64,000 nt of DNA from Perlabentimonas sp034003245 (GTDB lineage Bacteria > Bacteroidota > Bacteroidia > Bacteroidales > Tenuifilaceae), in NCBI GenBank assembly GCA_034003245.1, contig JAVEYY010000027.1:3308-67307 (forward strand). The letters are read 5' to 3'. Made by a program: the position numbers and the translations under genes. Of this stretch, positions 1-8,683 are shown in pieces. The notes beneath the pieces were generated by a model. The model was given only the letters and a program-made list of their open reading frames with translations. It did not search any database and had not been told where the DNA came from. Position 1 is the stretch's first letter, and each line of letters opens with the position of its first letter.

Positions 1-27
1 AGAAAAGTGGCAAATGTATTGCCACCT
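1..27 (-). terminator. Probable intrinsic terminator downstream of the DksA-like gene
   Basis: GTGGCAA (7-13) pairs with TTGCCAC (19-25) across a 5-nt loop. Read on the minus strand the stem is followed by TTTTCT, the layout of a Rho-independent terminator. It lies 32 bases past the stop of the DksA-like gene. The window edge hides what lies beyond. Confidence 0.5.
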
Positions 28-58
28 CTCAGCTAATATTCAATAAAATGGAGATACT

Positions 59-436
59 CTATCGTTGGTTGTTTTTGGCCTCAATGCTAAGGGTAGCATG
101 AGGAACCACACGTAGTCTCTCCTTGTCGATAAGCTTGCCTGTTTCGCGGCAAATACCGTAGGTTTTATTCTCGATTCGAACCAGCGCAGCCTCCAGATGC
201 TGAATAAACTTAATCTGGCGTTGAGCAAGTTTACCTGCCTCCTCCTTCGACAGGGTAGCAGCCCCCTCTTCCAGCACCTTAAATGTGGGTGATGTGTCCT
301 GGGTATCGTTGCTCTCGCTCATAGTGATGGCACTCTTAAGCGTGTCGTAGTCGTTCCGGGCTTTCTCGAGTTTCTGCAGAATTATCTCCTTGAATTCTGC
401 TAACTCCTCATCGGTGAAGCGATTTTTTTCAGTCAT
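59..436 (-). CDS. TraR/DksA family protein
   Basis: A 125-residue protein of the TraR/DksA family, whose members act with or in place of (p)ppGpp in the RNA polymerase secondary channel. The N-terminal half is a helical hairpin. The C-terminal segment (YGICRETGKLI ... RVVPHATLSIEAK) has the form of the family's zinc-finger region but keeps only one cysteine, so zinc binding is probably lost, as in other Bacteroidota members. It follows ileS on the same strand with a 48-bp gap and is probably cotranscribed. The family call is firm; its effect on transcription here is inferred. Confidence 0.88.
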   Translation of the reverse strand: MTEKNRFTDEELAEFKEIILQKLEKARNDYDTLKSAITMSESNDTQDTSPTFKVLEEGAATLSKEEAGKLAQRQIKFIQHLEAALVRIENKTYGICRETGKLIDKERLRVVPHATLSIEAKNNQR

Positions 437-484
437 AACTCAAAAATTTGCTAAATGTAATAATAAAGCATAATATCACCAACT

Positions 485-3400
485 CTACCCATCAATCTTT
501 TCAACCTTAATTGACGTGAACAGGTCGGTATCGAGCTCTACGCTCGATGCGCTTCCGCAGGGCAAAGTGTCAACCAGCAGGATCTCGCGGGCCAGGGTTT
601 GGCTGGCGATGTACTCCTTGTGGTTTTCAATGGCCTGATTCAATATCTCGTGATTCAAAATGCTGATTTTTACCTTGTCAGTAACATCAAAGCCAGCATC
701 CTTGCGCAGATTTTGTATGCGATTAATGAGCTCGCGGGCAATGCCCTCCTGCTTAAGCTCTTCGGTTAGGGTAACATCAAGGGCAATGGTGTACTTGTCC
801 TCGTTGGCCACCAACCAACCGGGGATATCCTCGGAGATAATCTCCACATCGGTCAGCGTAATGTCGCTGAGCTCGTTGGCCACGTTTATGGAGAAGACTC
901 CATTCCGTTCTATTTGGCTAATATCGCTTTGCGACATGGCCAAAATAGCCGCCGACACCTCCTTCATGGACTTGCCAAAGCGGGGCCCGAGGGTTTTAAA
1001 GTTGGGCTTGATCTTCTTAACCAGTACACCCGCCGAGTCGTCGAGGTACTCGAGCTCCTTCACGTTTACCTCGGCCAGAATAAGGTTTTCCACGCCCTGC
1101 AGCTGGCGGCGGAACTGGTCGTTGAGCACGGGAACCATCATCTTGCTCAGGGGTTGGCGCACCTTAATGCTCACCTTGCGGCGCAACCCCAACACCATCG
1201 ACGATAATCGCTGGGCGATATCCATCCGCTCCTCCAGATCTTTATCTATCAGCTCCTGGTTTGATTTTGGGAAAAGCGAAAGGTGAACGCTGTCCACATC
1301 GTGGCGCGCCGAAATGGAGTTGAGATCAACAAAAAGCTGATCGGCAAAGAATGGGACAATGGGTGCTGCCAGCATGGCCACCGTTTCGAGACAGGTGTAC
1401 AGGGTTTGATACGCAGCAACCTTGTCGGTGTCGTACTCCCCGCCCCAGAAGCGCTTGCGGTTAAGGCGAACGTACCAGTTGCTCAGGTTTTCGATCACAA
1501 AATCCTGAATGGCCCTGCCCGCGCGGGTGGGCTCGTAGCTGTTGTAGGCATCCTCAACCTCAACTATTAGCGAGTTGAGCAGCGACATTATCCAGCGATC
1601 TATCTCCTGCCTTTGGGCAATGGGCACCTCGGGCTCGCTGTAGGTAAACCCGTCGACATTGGCGTAAAGGGCAAAGAACGAGTAGGTATTGTAAAGCGTA
1701 CCAAAGAACTTGCGCTTCACCTCATCAACGCCCTCGATATCGAACTTAAGGTTATCCCAGGGCTGGGCATTGGTTATCATGTACCAGCGAAGGGGATCGG
1801 AGCCGTACTTCTCGATCACATCAAATGGATCGACAGCATTGCCCAGCCGCTTGCTCATCTTATTCCCGTTCTTATCGAGAACAAGGCCATTGGAGATGAT
1901 ATTCTTGAAGGCCACCGAGTCGAAAAGCATGGTGGATAAGGCGTGGAGCGTGAAGAACCAGCCACGGGTTTGGTCAACGCCCTCGGCAATAAAATCGGCG
2001 GGGAACTCCTCGCCAAAGTTTGGCTTGTTCTCGAATGGGTAGTGTATCTGCGCGTAGGGCATGGCGCCTGAGTCGAACCACACATCAATCAGGTCGAGCT
2101 CGCGGACCATCCTCTTGCCCGATGCAGAAACCAGCACAATCTCATCGACAAAGGGGCGATGTAAGTCAAATTTATTGTAGTTCTCCTGCGAGTTGTCGCC
2201 GGGAATATAATCGGCCAGGGGATTGGATTTCATAAACCCAGCCTTAACAGATTTTTCGCACTCGGCCTTTAACTCCTCAACCGATCCTATGCAGATCAGT
2301 TCCTGCCGATCGTCGGTTGCCCATATGGGGAGCGGAGTTCCCCAGTAGCGCGAGCGCGACAGGTTCCAATCCACCAAGTTCTCGAGCCACTTGCCAAATC
2401 GCCCCGTTCCGGTGCTGGCGGGCTTCCAGTTAATGGTGTCGTTTAGCTCCAGCATGCGCTCCTTAACGGCTGTAGTTTTAATAAACCAGCTGTCGAGGGG
2501 ATAGTAAAGTATTGGCTTATCGGTACGCCAGCAGTGTGGGTAGTTGTGGGTGTGCTTCTCGATTCGGAATGCTCTCCCCTCCTTCTTAAGCCAAACACAA
2601 AGATCAACATCGAGCGATGACCCATCGGCAGGAGGATTGGGGTTGTAATCGTTCTTAACAAAGCAACCGGCAAAATCCTTATATAGCTCAACGTTTACGT
2701 GGTTTTTCACAAACTCGGGATCTAAATCCTCAATGCTGTAGAATTTCCCTGTGCGGTCGACCATGGGCTCAGGGTTATTCTGCCTGTCGCGAAGGATAAG
2801 GGGCGAAATGCCGGCCACCTTGGCCACGCGGTCGTCGTCGGCTCCAAAGGTGGGTGCAATATGCACCACGCCGGTTCCATCCTCGGTGGTGACAAAATCG
2901 CCGGTAATAATTCGGAAAGCATCACCTTCGGGCTTCATAAAGGGGAATAGCTGCTCGTAACGCACTCCAGCCAGCTGATTTCCGTCGTACTCGGCCATAA
3001 CCCTAAAGGGGATCTTCTTATCGCCCGCTTTATAGTCATCGAATGATAGGTCAGCATTATCGGGCTGAAAGTAGGTGTTCTGCAAATCCTTGGCAAGGAT
3101 TACGGTTATGGGATCGCCGGTGTAGGGGTTGAAACTTTGAATTTTAACATACTTAATCTTTGCGCCAACAGCCAAAGCGGTGTTCGAAGGCAGAGTCCAA
3201 GGTGTGGTAGTCCAGGCTAAAACGTAAAGATCCGTAGTTACATCTGTAAACAGGAACTCGGAGCTATCGTTGCGAATAAGCTTAAACTGCGCCACAGCGG
3301 TTGTGTCCTTCACATCGCGGTAGCAACCGGGTTGGTTAAGCTCGTGCGTGCTCAGACCCGTTCCGGCTGCGGGCGAGAATGGCTGAATGGTTTTGCCTTT

Positions 3401-3925
3401 GTAGAGCAAGCCCTTGCTGAAAAGCTCCTTTAGAAGGAACCACAGCGTCTCTATGTAGCGGTTGTCGTAGGTGATGTAGGGGTTGTCCATATCGACCCAG
3501 TAGCCCATCTTGTGGGTAAGGTCCTCCCACAGGTCGGTGTACTTCATCACCTCGCGGCGACAGGTTTGGTTGTACTCCTCCACGGAGATTGATTTTCCAA
3601 TATCCTCCTTGGTGATACCAAGCAGCTTCTCAACGCCAAGCTCTACGGGCAAACCGTGGGTGTCCCATCCGGCTTTTCGGTGAACCTGAAAGCCCTGCTG
3701 GGTTTTATATCGACAAAAGATATCCTTAATGGCTCGGGCCATTACGTGGTGAATCCCGGGCATTCCGTTAGCCGAGGGAGGGCCCTCGTAGAAAACATAC
3801 GCGGGATGCCCTTCGCGGGCAGTTAAGCTCTTATGGAATGTGTTTTTGCTCTCCCAGGCTTTAAGGACATTCTTATTTACCTGCGACAAATCTAACCCTT
3901 TGTACTCTTTAAACTTGGCTTTCAC
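485..3925 (-). CDS. ileS: Isoleucyl-tRNA synthetase, long (IleS2-like) form
   Basis: Charges tRNA-Ile with isoleucine in the cytoplasm. At 1,146 residues it carries the HIGH-like motif GIHH (residues 57-60), the editing-domain signature LAWTTTPWTLPSNTAL near residue 237, and a KMSKS variant NKMSKRLGN in the second half. The C-terminus has no CxxC zinc pairs, and the length and motif variants resemble the eukaryote-like type 2 enzymes, a class that includes mupirocin-insensitive versions. Resistance of this enzyme is not shown. A good promoter candidate lies 84 bp upstream, and the DksA-like gene follows. Confidence 0.98.
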   Translation of the reverse strand: MKAKFKEYKGLDLSQVNKNVLKAWESKNTFHKSLTAREGHPAYVFYEGPPSANGMPGIHHVMARAIKDIFCRYKTQQGFQVHRKAGWDTHGLPVELGVEKLLGITKEDIGKSISVEEYNQTCRREVMKYTDLWEDLTHKMGYWVDMDNPYITYDNRYIETLWFLLKELFSKGLLYKGKTIQPFSPAAGTGLSTHELNQPGCYRDVKDTTAVAQFKLIRNDSSEFLFTDVTTDLYVLAWTTTPWTLPSNTALAVGAKIKYVKIQSFNPYTGDPITVILAKDLQNTYFQPDNADLSFDDYKAGDKKIPFRVMAEYDGNQLAGVRYEQLFPFMKPEGDAFRIITGDFVTTEDGTGVVHIAPTFGADDDRVAKVAGISPLILRDRQNNPEPMVDRTGKFYSIEDLDPEFVKNHVNVELYKDFAGCFVKNDYNPNPPADGSSLDVDLCVWLKKEGRAFRIEKHTHNYPHCWRTDKPILYYPLDSWFIKTTAVKERMLELNDTINWKPASTGTGRFGKWLENLVDWNLSRSRYWGTPLPIWATDDRQELICIGSVEELKAECEKSVKAGFMKSNPLADYIPGDNSQENYNKFDLHRPFVDEIVLVSASGKRMVRELDLIDVWFDSGAMPYAQIHYPFENKPNFGEEFPADFIAEGVDQTRGWFFTLHALSTMLFDSVAFKNIISNGLVLDKNGNKMSKRLGNAVDPFDVIEKYGSDPLRWYMITNAQPWDNLKFDIEGVDEVKRKFFGTLYNTYSFFALYANVDGFTYSEPEVPIAQRQEIDRWIMSLLNSLIVEVEDAYNSYEPTRAGRAIQDFVIENLSNWYVRLNRKRFWGGEYDTDKVAAYQTLYTCLETVAMLAAPIVPFFADQLFVDLNSISARHDVDSVHLSLFPKSNQELIDKDLEERMDIAQRLSSMVLGLRRKVSIKVRQPLSKMMVPVLNDQFRRQLQGVENLILAEVNVKELEYLDDSAGVLVKKIKPNFKTLGPRFGKSMKEVSAAILAMSQSDISQIERNGVFSINVANELSDITLTDVEIISEDIPGWLVANEDKYTIALDVTLTEELKQEGIARELINRIQNLRKDAGFDVTDKVKISILNHEILNQAIENHKEYIASQTLAREILLVDTLPCGSASSVELDTDLFTSIKVEKIDG

Positions 3926-4008
3926 TTTACAAATATTTACATTTAAAACCTAAAAATCAAAAACTTATGGGCAATTACATGTGGTAATTACCCTTTACTA
4001 AAATCTCA

Positions 4009-4039
4009 CAAAGATAGGTTACAACGTGATAAAAACAAA
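4009..4039 (-). promoter_or_regulatory. Promoter of Bacteroidota type for ileS
   Basis: On the minus strand TTTG (4036-4039) is followed by exactly 19 bases and TATCTTTG (4009-4016). This matches the -33/-7 consensus of the Bacteroidota primary sigma factor (TTTG, 19-21 bp, TAnnTTTG) with no mismatch. Transcription would start near 4000, giving a leader of about 75 nt before ileS. Confidence 0.65.
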
Positions 4040-4063
4040 TCATAACCCGACGAAAAGGATCGA

Positions 4064-4096
4064 TTTTGGCAGTTCGGAATAGTTGTGGTAAATTAG
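4064..4096 (+). promoter_or_regulatory. Possible promoter for the VanZ-like gene
   Basis: TTTTG (4064-4068), 20 bases, then TAAATTAG (4089-4096). This is one mismatch from the TAnnTTTG consensus and lies 20 bp before the ATG. It is divergent from the ileS promoter. Confidence 0.42.
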
Positions 4097-4115
4097 CCCT
4101 CAAATTCGCTATACC

Positions 4116-4505
4116 ATGAGTCTTGTAAAGCACTGGAAGTCTACGGCCTGGACGGTTATTATTCTTTTAGCAACTACCTTACCTAGTAGCAGTATACCAA
4201 AAACTTCGCTTTTAAATATTCCTCACTTCGATAAGATAGTACATTTTGTCCTCTTCTTTGTCTTGGCTATCCTGCTTATATCCGAGTTCAATACTCTACG
4301 CAAGGAGGGTGAACTTACACGCATGTCAGCCGTTATCGCTTTGGCGGTTTCGGTGGTATATGGCCTTATTATTGAACTACTACAGCTTTACTTTCTGACC
4401 ACCCGTAGCGGCAGCCTATACGATTTTGCAGCCAATGTGATGGGGGCCATTGTTGCGGTTTTGCTGTACAAAACCATTAACAGGATTTCTGCAAAACGAT
4501 TGTAA
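4116..4505 (+). CDS. VanZ-like small membrane protein
   Basis: A 129-residue integral membrane protein with about four hydrophobic segments. The VanZ-family landmarks are present: an early P-x-x-DKIVHFVLFFVLA stretch, and later YGLIIELLQLYF followed by a polar SGSLYDFAANVMGA segment. VanZ in enterococci gives low-level teicoplanin resistance; chromosomal homologues like this one have no settled function. It stands alone, divergent from ileS. Confidence 0.85.
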   Translation: MSLVKHWKSTAWTVIILLATTLPSSSIPKTSLLNIPHFDKIVHFVLFFVLAILLISEFNTLRKEGELTRMSAVIALAVSVVYGLIIELLQLYFLTTRSGSLYDFAANVMGAIVAVLLYKTINRISAKRL

Positions 4506-4604
4506 TTGCGTGGGAGAGGGAGAGCAAGCGACCGGTATCGCCCCTATCTCTTCAATACCTTGACGAGACGACACCTTACTAGGTTACGTATTTGTTTCTT
4601 TAGA

Positions 4605-4925
4605 TTAAATTTCAATCGATATGTTCACTTTTCCACCTAATCCTTTTTCAACGATTTCAAATAGTGTACTCAATGTGATATTACTCCCATTATTCTCAAC
4701 CCGTGAGATATACGTTCTTTTCTTATCAATTAATTTTCCTAAATCTTCTTGTGTTAGTTTTTTAGTTTCTCTTGCTTTTTTTAATAGCAATCCAATCCTA
4801 AAGGCTTCGGCTTCTCTTTCAAGAGTATCCCTCCTTTCGGTTCCTTTCTTCCCGTAAACTCTGTCTTTAATCTCAGACCAAGAGTTAATCTCTTGTGTGT
4901 TATTTTTTGTTTCCATAGTATTCAT
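4605..4925 (-). CDS. XRE/HigA-type antitoxin
   Basis: A 106-residue protein whose C-terminal half is an HTH_3 domain (LTQEDLGKLI ... RTYISRVENNGSNITLSTL), the layout of HigA antitoxins paired with Gp49/HigB-like toxins. Its start overlaps the 3' end of the toxin gene (4900-5241) by 26 bp, the usual toxin-first coupling. The toxin gene is broken, so this antitoxin is an orphan; it may persist as an autorepressor or protect against related toxins. A second in-frame ATG at 4916 is an alternative start. Confidence 0.85.
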   Translation of the reverse strand: MNTMETKNNTQEINSWSEIKDRVYGKKGTERRDTLEREAEAFRIGLLLKKARETKKLTQEDLGKLIDKKRTYISRVENNGSNITLSTLFEIVEKGLGGKVNISIEI

Positions 4926-5241
4926 TCATTAAGTTCAACCCTTTTTCAATCTCAATCTTAGGTGTTTTCTGTGTTTTCTTCTGAAATCCATTCAGAAGTA
5001 TTACCAATTTCCCTTTGTCAAGGAAGCAAAACACTCTCCAAATATTACTTCCTAGTTGAATTCTTGCTTCATACAATCCATTAGTTCAATCCATTAGTTT
5101 CAAATAAGTTGATGGAACTCTCTCAAGAGTTTCAATCGCTTCTATAACCTTGAAAATCTAATCTTGAACTTTCTTTGGCTGCTCCAGTAAGAATTCTACA
5201 AAGTAATGTTTGTATGCAACTATCTCTCGGATTTTATCCAT
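4900..5241 (-). pseudogene. Decayed HigB/Gp49-like toxin with two in-frame stops
   Basis: One minus-strand frame runs from ATG at 5241 (MDKIREIVAYKHYFVEFLL) to TAA at 4900, 113 sense codons long, and is interrupted by TAG at 5158-5160 (codon 28) and TGA at 5086-5088 (codon 52). The parts between the stops read continuously as a Gp49/HigB-type RelE-fold toxin: IEAIETLERVPSTYLKLM, then NGLYEARIQLGSNIWRVFCF, then LVILLNGFQKKTQKTPKIEI. Both stops are single-base nonsense changes with no frameshift, so decay looks recent. It overlaps the intact antitoxin at 4605-4925. Confidence 0.85.
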
Positions 5242-5508
5242 AATCCAACTGATAATTCTAAACGCAAATGTAACTTATATGTTACATTTATCAAAATTTC
5301 GTTGTGCGTTCGATTTTGTATCGGATTATGTGCTCTAACTAGTCCCTGCGGGACTATACGTGATGAATTACAAAGTCAACACAACAATTGCATTCACAGA
5401 TATTCCGCAATTGCAATCTTGCATAGGTTCAGTTTTTTATTTTTAACCAGTGCAAATGGACGTGCAGTTTTATTTGTATTTTTGTTTACAAATTCTATTC
5501 CCAGAAAG
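5242..5508. other. Spacer between the toxin remnant and the Na/Pi cotransporter
   Basis: The plus strand stays open through this spacer in frame with the cotransporter, but the translation is cysteine-rich and unlike any export signal, and further upstream it runs antisense to the toxin remnant. It contains one perfect palindrome of the type scattered in this window, AGTCCCTGCGGGACT (5340-5354). I see no gene. Confidence 0.5.
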
Positions 5509-7617
5509 GTGATAAAAGCTCTTCTCGTAATAGTTCTCGTCGCTGTTTCCACGCCCGGTTCTGCCAACGAAGCAGATACTACACGTGGATATAAGGTGGA
5601 GCAGATAAACTACCGGATTGAGAGGTTGGGGAAAAGTGTTAACCCTAAGCTCTCGGGAAACAACCAGTATCAAGTAGCATCAAAGGCCTTATCCCGACCC
5701 TTTGTATCGAGAGTAATCGATAGCTTGGGTAATCCCATCCCCAACGTAAAGGTATACTTCGAAATAATACAGACCCCTGATGCTGCATCTGAATTCAGAT
5801 TGGATCCTCTTTATACCCGCACCGATAGCCTAGGGCAGGCCAAATGTACATTTACTTTAGGCTCGAAGCCCGGAGAATATCAAGTGGCGGCAAAGATTAA
5901 AACCGACAGCCTGGAGTCGTTTGTGGTTTTTACCGCTTATGCCCGTAAGCAAAACTGGGTGCTACTGCTAACCGTGGGTTTGCTTGGAGGCCTTGCCCTT
6001 TTCCTAATGGGAATAAATCTGATGAGCACAGGCTTTAGGCATAGCGCTGGCGATAAGATTAGGAGCGTGCTGGGCAAGCTGGCCCAAAACCGAATATACT
6101 CCACGGGGTTTGGGGCGTTTATTACCATGGTCACTCAAAGCAGTAGCGCAACCACGGTAATGCTTGTGGGTTTCGTGCAGTCGGGGTTACTAAAATTCCC
6201 CCAAACCATTGGGATGATATTTGGCGCAGCCATAGGCACCACCATTACAGTTCAGCTTATCGCGTTTAAAATTGCCGATTACTCGTTACTAATGGTTGCG
6301 CTGGGCTTTGCGCTTAACGCTTTTGGCAAGCGCCAAGGGGTAAAATTTGCCGGAGAGGCAATTCTTGGGTTTGGTATCCTATTCTACGGAATGCATATTA
6401 TGAGCGAGGCCATGTACCCACTCAGAACCTACGACCCATTTGTTGATCTGCTTAGCAAGTTACAAAACCCTATTCTAGGGATATTGGCGGGAACGATTTT
6501 TACCGCGCTCATACAAAGCAGCGCCGCATTTATTGGAATTATGCTTACCCTGGCCACCCAAGGACTAATTAGCCTCGATGCAGCAATTCCGTTGCTTATG
6601 GGGGCAAATCTGGGAACCTCAATAACCGGGATTATTGCAGGTATCACAGCTAGCCGCGAAGCGCAAAAAGTGGCTATGGCGTATACAATATTTAAGCTGG
6701 TGGGAGTGTTTCTACTTGTGGGCTTTATACCACCCTTTGCTCAGCTTATTCGCTTTATTACCCCCGAAACAATAGGGGCGGGAGCCGAAACTGCATCGGA
6801 GAACATACCTAGGCTAATTGCCAATGCACATACCATTTACAATGTTTTGCTAACGCTTTTGGTATTACCCTTTACAAATCTTTACGCTAAACTTATCGAC
6901 TGGATTCTTCCACCTGTGGTTGAGAAAAAGTCAAAATTCTCTACCTTATATCTTGATAAATCATTGCTATCAACCCCAGCCGTTGCTCTAAAACTTGCAA
7001 AGCAAGAGGTGATTAGACTATGTGATATTGTTGATGAAATGGTTGATGAGATACTAATACCATTTATTTCGAAGGATAAATCGCCCTTGCAGCGAATCGA
7101 AAAGAGCGAGGCGAAGGTTGATTACTTGCGCGATCAGATAAACGCGTATTTGCTCAGCCTAACACGTCAAGATGTAACTGAGCAAAGCATCCAGGAGGCT
7201 TTTCAGATTATGTATGCGGTTAAGGAGTTTGAACAAATTGCAGATATTGTGTCGAAAAACCTTGTGGAAAGGGCTAAGTGGTGGATTCAATCGGGGCATG
7301 AGTTCTCGCCCGAAGGGAAGATGGAGATAAAAGAGTTTCATCTACTTACTCAAAAGCAGCTAAAGCGTGCCAAAAGCGTTTTCTCTGATCTTAATCTCGA
7401 GAAAGCAAAAAAGACGGTAAAAAAATATCAGGAGTACAAGGATTTTGGGCGCGAGTTGGAGCGTCAACATTTCTCGAGGTTAAAGGAGGATGTGAATAAA
7501 TCGGTAACCAGCTCAAAAACTCACCTTGAGCTAGTGTCGATGTTCCGAACCATTGGCAGCCATGCCAATAATGTGGCACAAATTATTTTGGAATGGCCAA
7601 TGAACCAAAGCAAATAG
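5509..7617 (+). CDS. Na/Pi cotransporter family protein with N-terminal Ig-like domain and PhoU-like tail
   Basis: A predicted inner-membrane sodium-dependent phosphate transporter of 702 residues from GTG 5509. That start is preferred because it gives a signal peptide (VIKALLVIVLVAVSTPGSA); the frame is open 300 bases further upstream but overlaps the toxin remnant. After the signal comes a periplasmic Big_1/Ig-like domain (VSRVIDSLGNPIPNVKVYFE ... TRTDSLGQAKCTF). Then come the two inverted PNaS repeats with the signatures TQSSSATTVML and LIQSSAAFIGIML, and finally a cytoplasmic PhoU-like helical domain of about 200 residues. The phosphate substrate is inferred from the family. Confidence 0.92.
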   Translation: MIKALLVIVLVAVSTPGSANEADTTRGYKVEQINYRIERLGKSVNPKLSGNNQYQVASKALSRPFVSRVIDSLGNPIPNVKVYFEIIQTPDAASEFRLDPLYTRTDSLGQAKCTFTLGSKPGEYQVAAKIKTDSLESFVVFTAYARKQNWVLLLTVGLLGGLALFLMGINLMSTGFRHSAGDKIRSVLGKLAQNRIYSTGFGAFITMVTQSSSATTVMLVGFVQSGLLKFPQTIGMIFGAAIGTTITVQLIAFKIADYSLLMVALGFALNAFGKRQGVKFAGEAILGFGILFYGMHIMSEAMYPLRTYDPFVDLLSKLQNPILGILAGTIFTALIQSSAAFIGIMLTLATQGLISLDAAIPLLMGANLGTSITGIIAGITASREAQKVAMAYTIFKLVGVFLLVGFIPPFAQLIRFITPETIGAGAETASENIPRLIANAHTIYNVLLTLLVLPFTNLYAKLIDWILPPVVEKKSKFSTLYLDKSLLSTPAVALKLAKQEVIRLCDIVDEMVDEILIPFISKDKSPLQRIEKSEAKVDYLRDQINAYLLSLTRQDVTEQSIQEAFQIMYAVKEFEQIADIVSKNLVERAKWWIQSGHEFSPEGKMEIKEFHLLTQKQLKRAKSVFSDLNLEKAKKTVKKYQEYKDFGRELERQHFSRLKEDVNKSVTSSKTHLELVSMFRTIGSHANNVAQIILEWPMNQSK

Positions 7618-8007
7618 CGTTATCATTAACCTAATATGGTTGTCCGCATAGATGCCTAGAATTATGGTCTTGATTTTCTTCATTTACCCCGTCCCTAAAG
7701 GGAGTGAAGAAAATCAAGTTGATTCCGCCGACTGGGGAATTAGGAGTAAACAAAGTGATCTATGATCGATATAGCATTGCTAAGAATCATAGCGGATACT
7801 CATTTACCCCAAAATCATTGTCCCAGTTCTACTCTTGTCTCTTTTAATAATTCGATGTAAAATCCTGAACGGCTGGTTAATCTGCTGCCAATAATGTATT
7901 TTGATTGGAATCGATTAATGAGTGTAAACCTTACATTAAAGGTTAAGTCAAATGGCCAAATAATATGATTCGAGAAATAACTAATCCACTTACAGCAGTT
8001 TCCAAAA
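7618..8007. repeat. Intergenic region with a long hairpin and MITE-like ends
   Basis: No gene is seen in this 390-bp gap. CTTGATTTTCTTCA (7669-7682) is perfectly complementary to TGAAGAAAATCAAG (7705-7718), with a smaller TCCC/GGGA stem in the loop. Outside it, TTGTCCGCATAGAT near 7640 and an inverted, degenerate counterpart (ATCATAGCGGATA) near 7785-7797 resemble terminal repeats. The hairpin could end transcription of the cotransporter gene or be the core of a decayed nonautonomous element. Confidence 0.5.
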
Positions 8008-8619
8008 ATGATGGTTGAATATAAACTTTTACTTAGCTGTTTTGTGGCATTTGTTGCTTTGGTGAACCCATTCCAAAAGGTTTTTGTGGTGACCTCGTTG
8101 CAACAACAATTCGATATTCAAACAACTAGGTCGATATCGGTAAAGGCTTCACTAACTGCGTTAATTATACTGCTATTTTTTCTTTTCCTAGGAAATGTTG
8201 TATTCAATTACGTGTTTAGAATCGAACTTTTTGCTTTTCAGATAACCTGCGGGGCGGTTCTGTTTTTTAACGGGTTAAACGGGCTTCAAAAGGGGATGTT
8301 TATTAAACTCGACAGTAACCTGTCGATGAAGGATATTGTTACTGTACCCATTGCACTCCCAATGATAGCCGGCCCAGCCACAATTACAGCCGCTGTAACT
8401 TTTCCTGCCGAATTTGGTAAACTCTTCACCGTAATATCTATTATTGCTGCACTTGCAGTAAACTTAGTGTTTATGCTCTACGCAAACTATATTGGAAGGT
8501 TATTGGCTCGGTTCAACTTGATGAATCCGCTGATTAGAATATTTGGGTTAATTGTTGCAACCATTGGAGTGCAAATGGTTTTCAATGGCGTTAAAAGTTT
8601 TATCGTTTCAATATCCTAA
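8008..8619 (+). CDS. MarC family integral membrane protein
   Basis: A 203-residue protein with six predicted membrane segments. MarC/YchE-family features are the opening FVALVNPFQKVFVVTSL and the central IALPMIAGPATITAAVTF. The family is widespread but its transport function is unresolved; the old link to multiple antibiotic resistance was not upheld. ATG 8011 is an equally possible start. It is convergent with the sugar transferase gene. Confidence 0.9.
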   Translation: MMVEYKLLLSCFVAFVALVNPFQKVFVVTSLQQQFDIQTTRSISVKASLTALIILLFFLFLGNVVFNYVFRIELFAFQITCGAVLFFNGLNGLQKGMFIKLDSNLSMKDIVTVPIALPMIAGPATITAAVTFPAEFGKLFTVISIIAALAVNLVFMLYANYIGRLLARFNLMNPLIRIFGLIVATIGVQMVFNGVKSFIVSIS

Positions 8620-8683
8620 CACCCTTGTGGGCTTTCAGATTAGTCGCAGATTTGGTGTTGTATCCGCAAACTAGTTTTTCAGC

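Noticed and set aside
660..1286. 208-codon frame antisense to ileS
   Set aside because: A shadow of the ileS coding sequence, whose motifs and length are secure.
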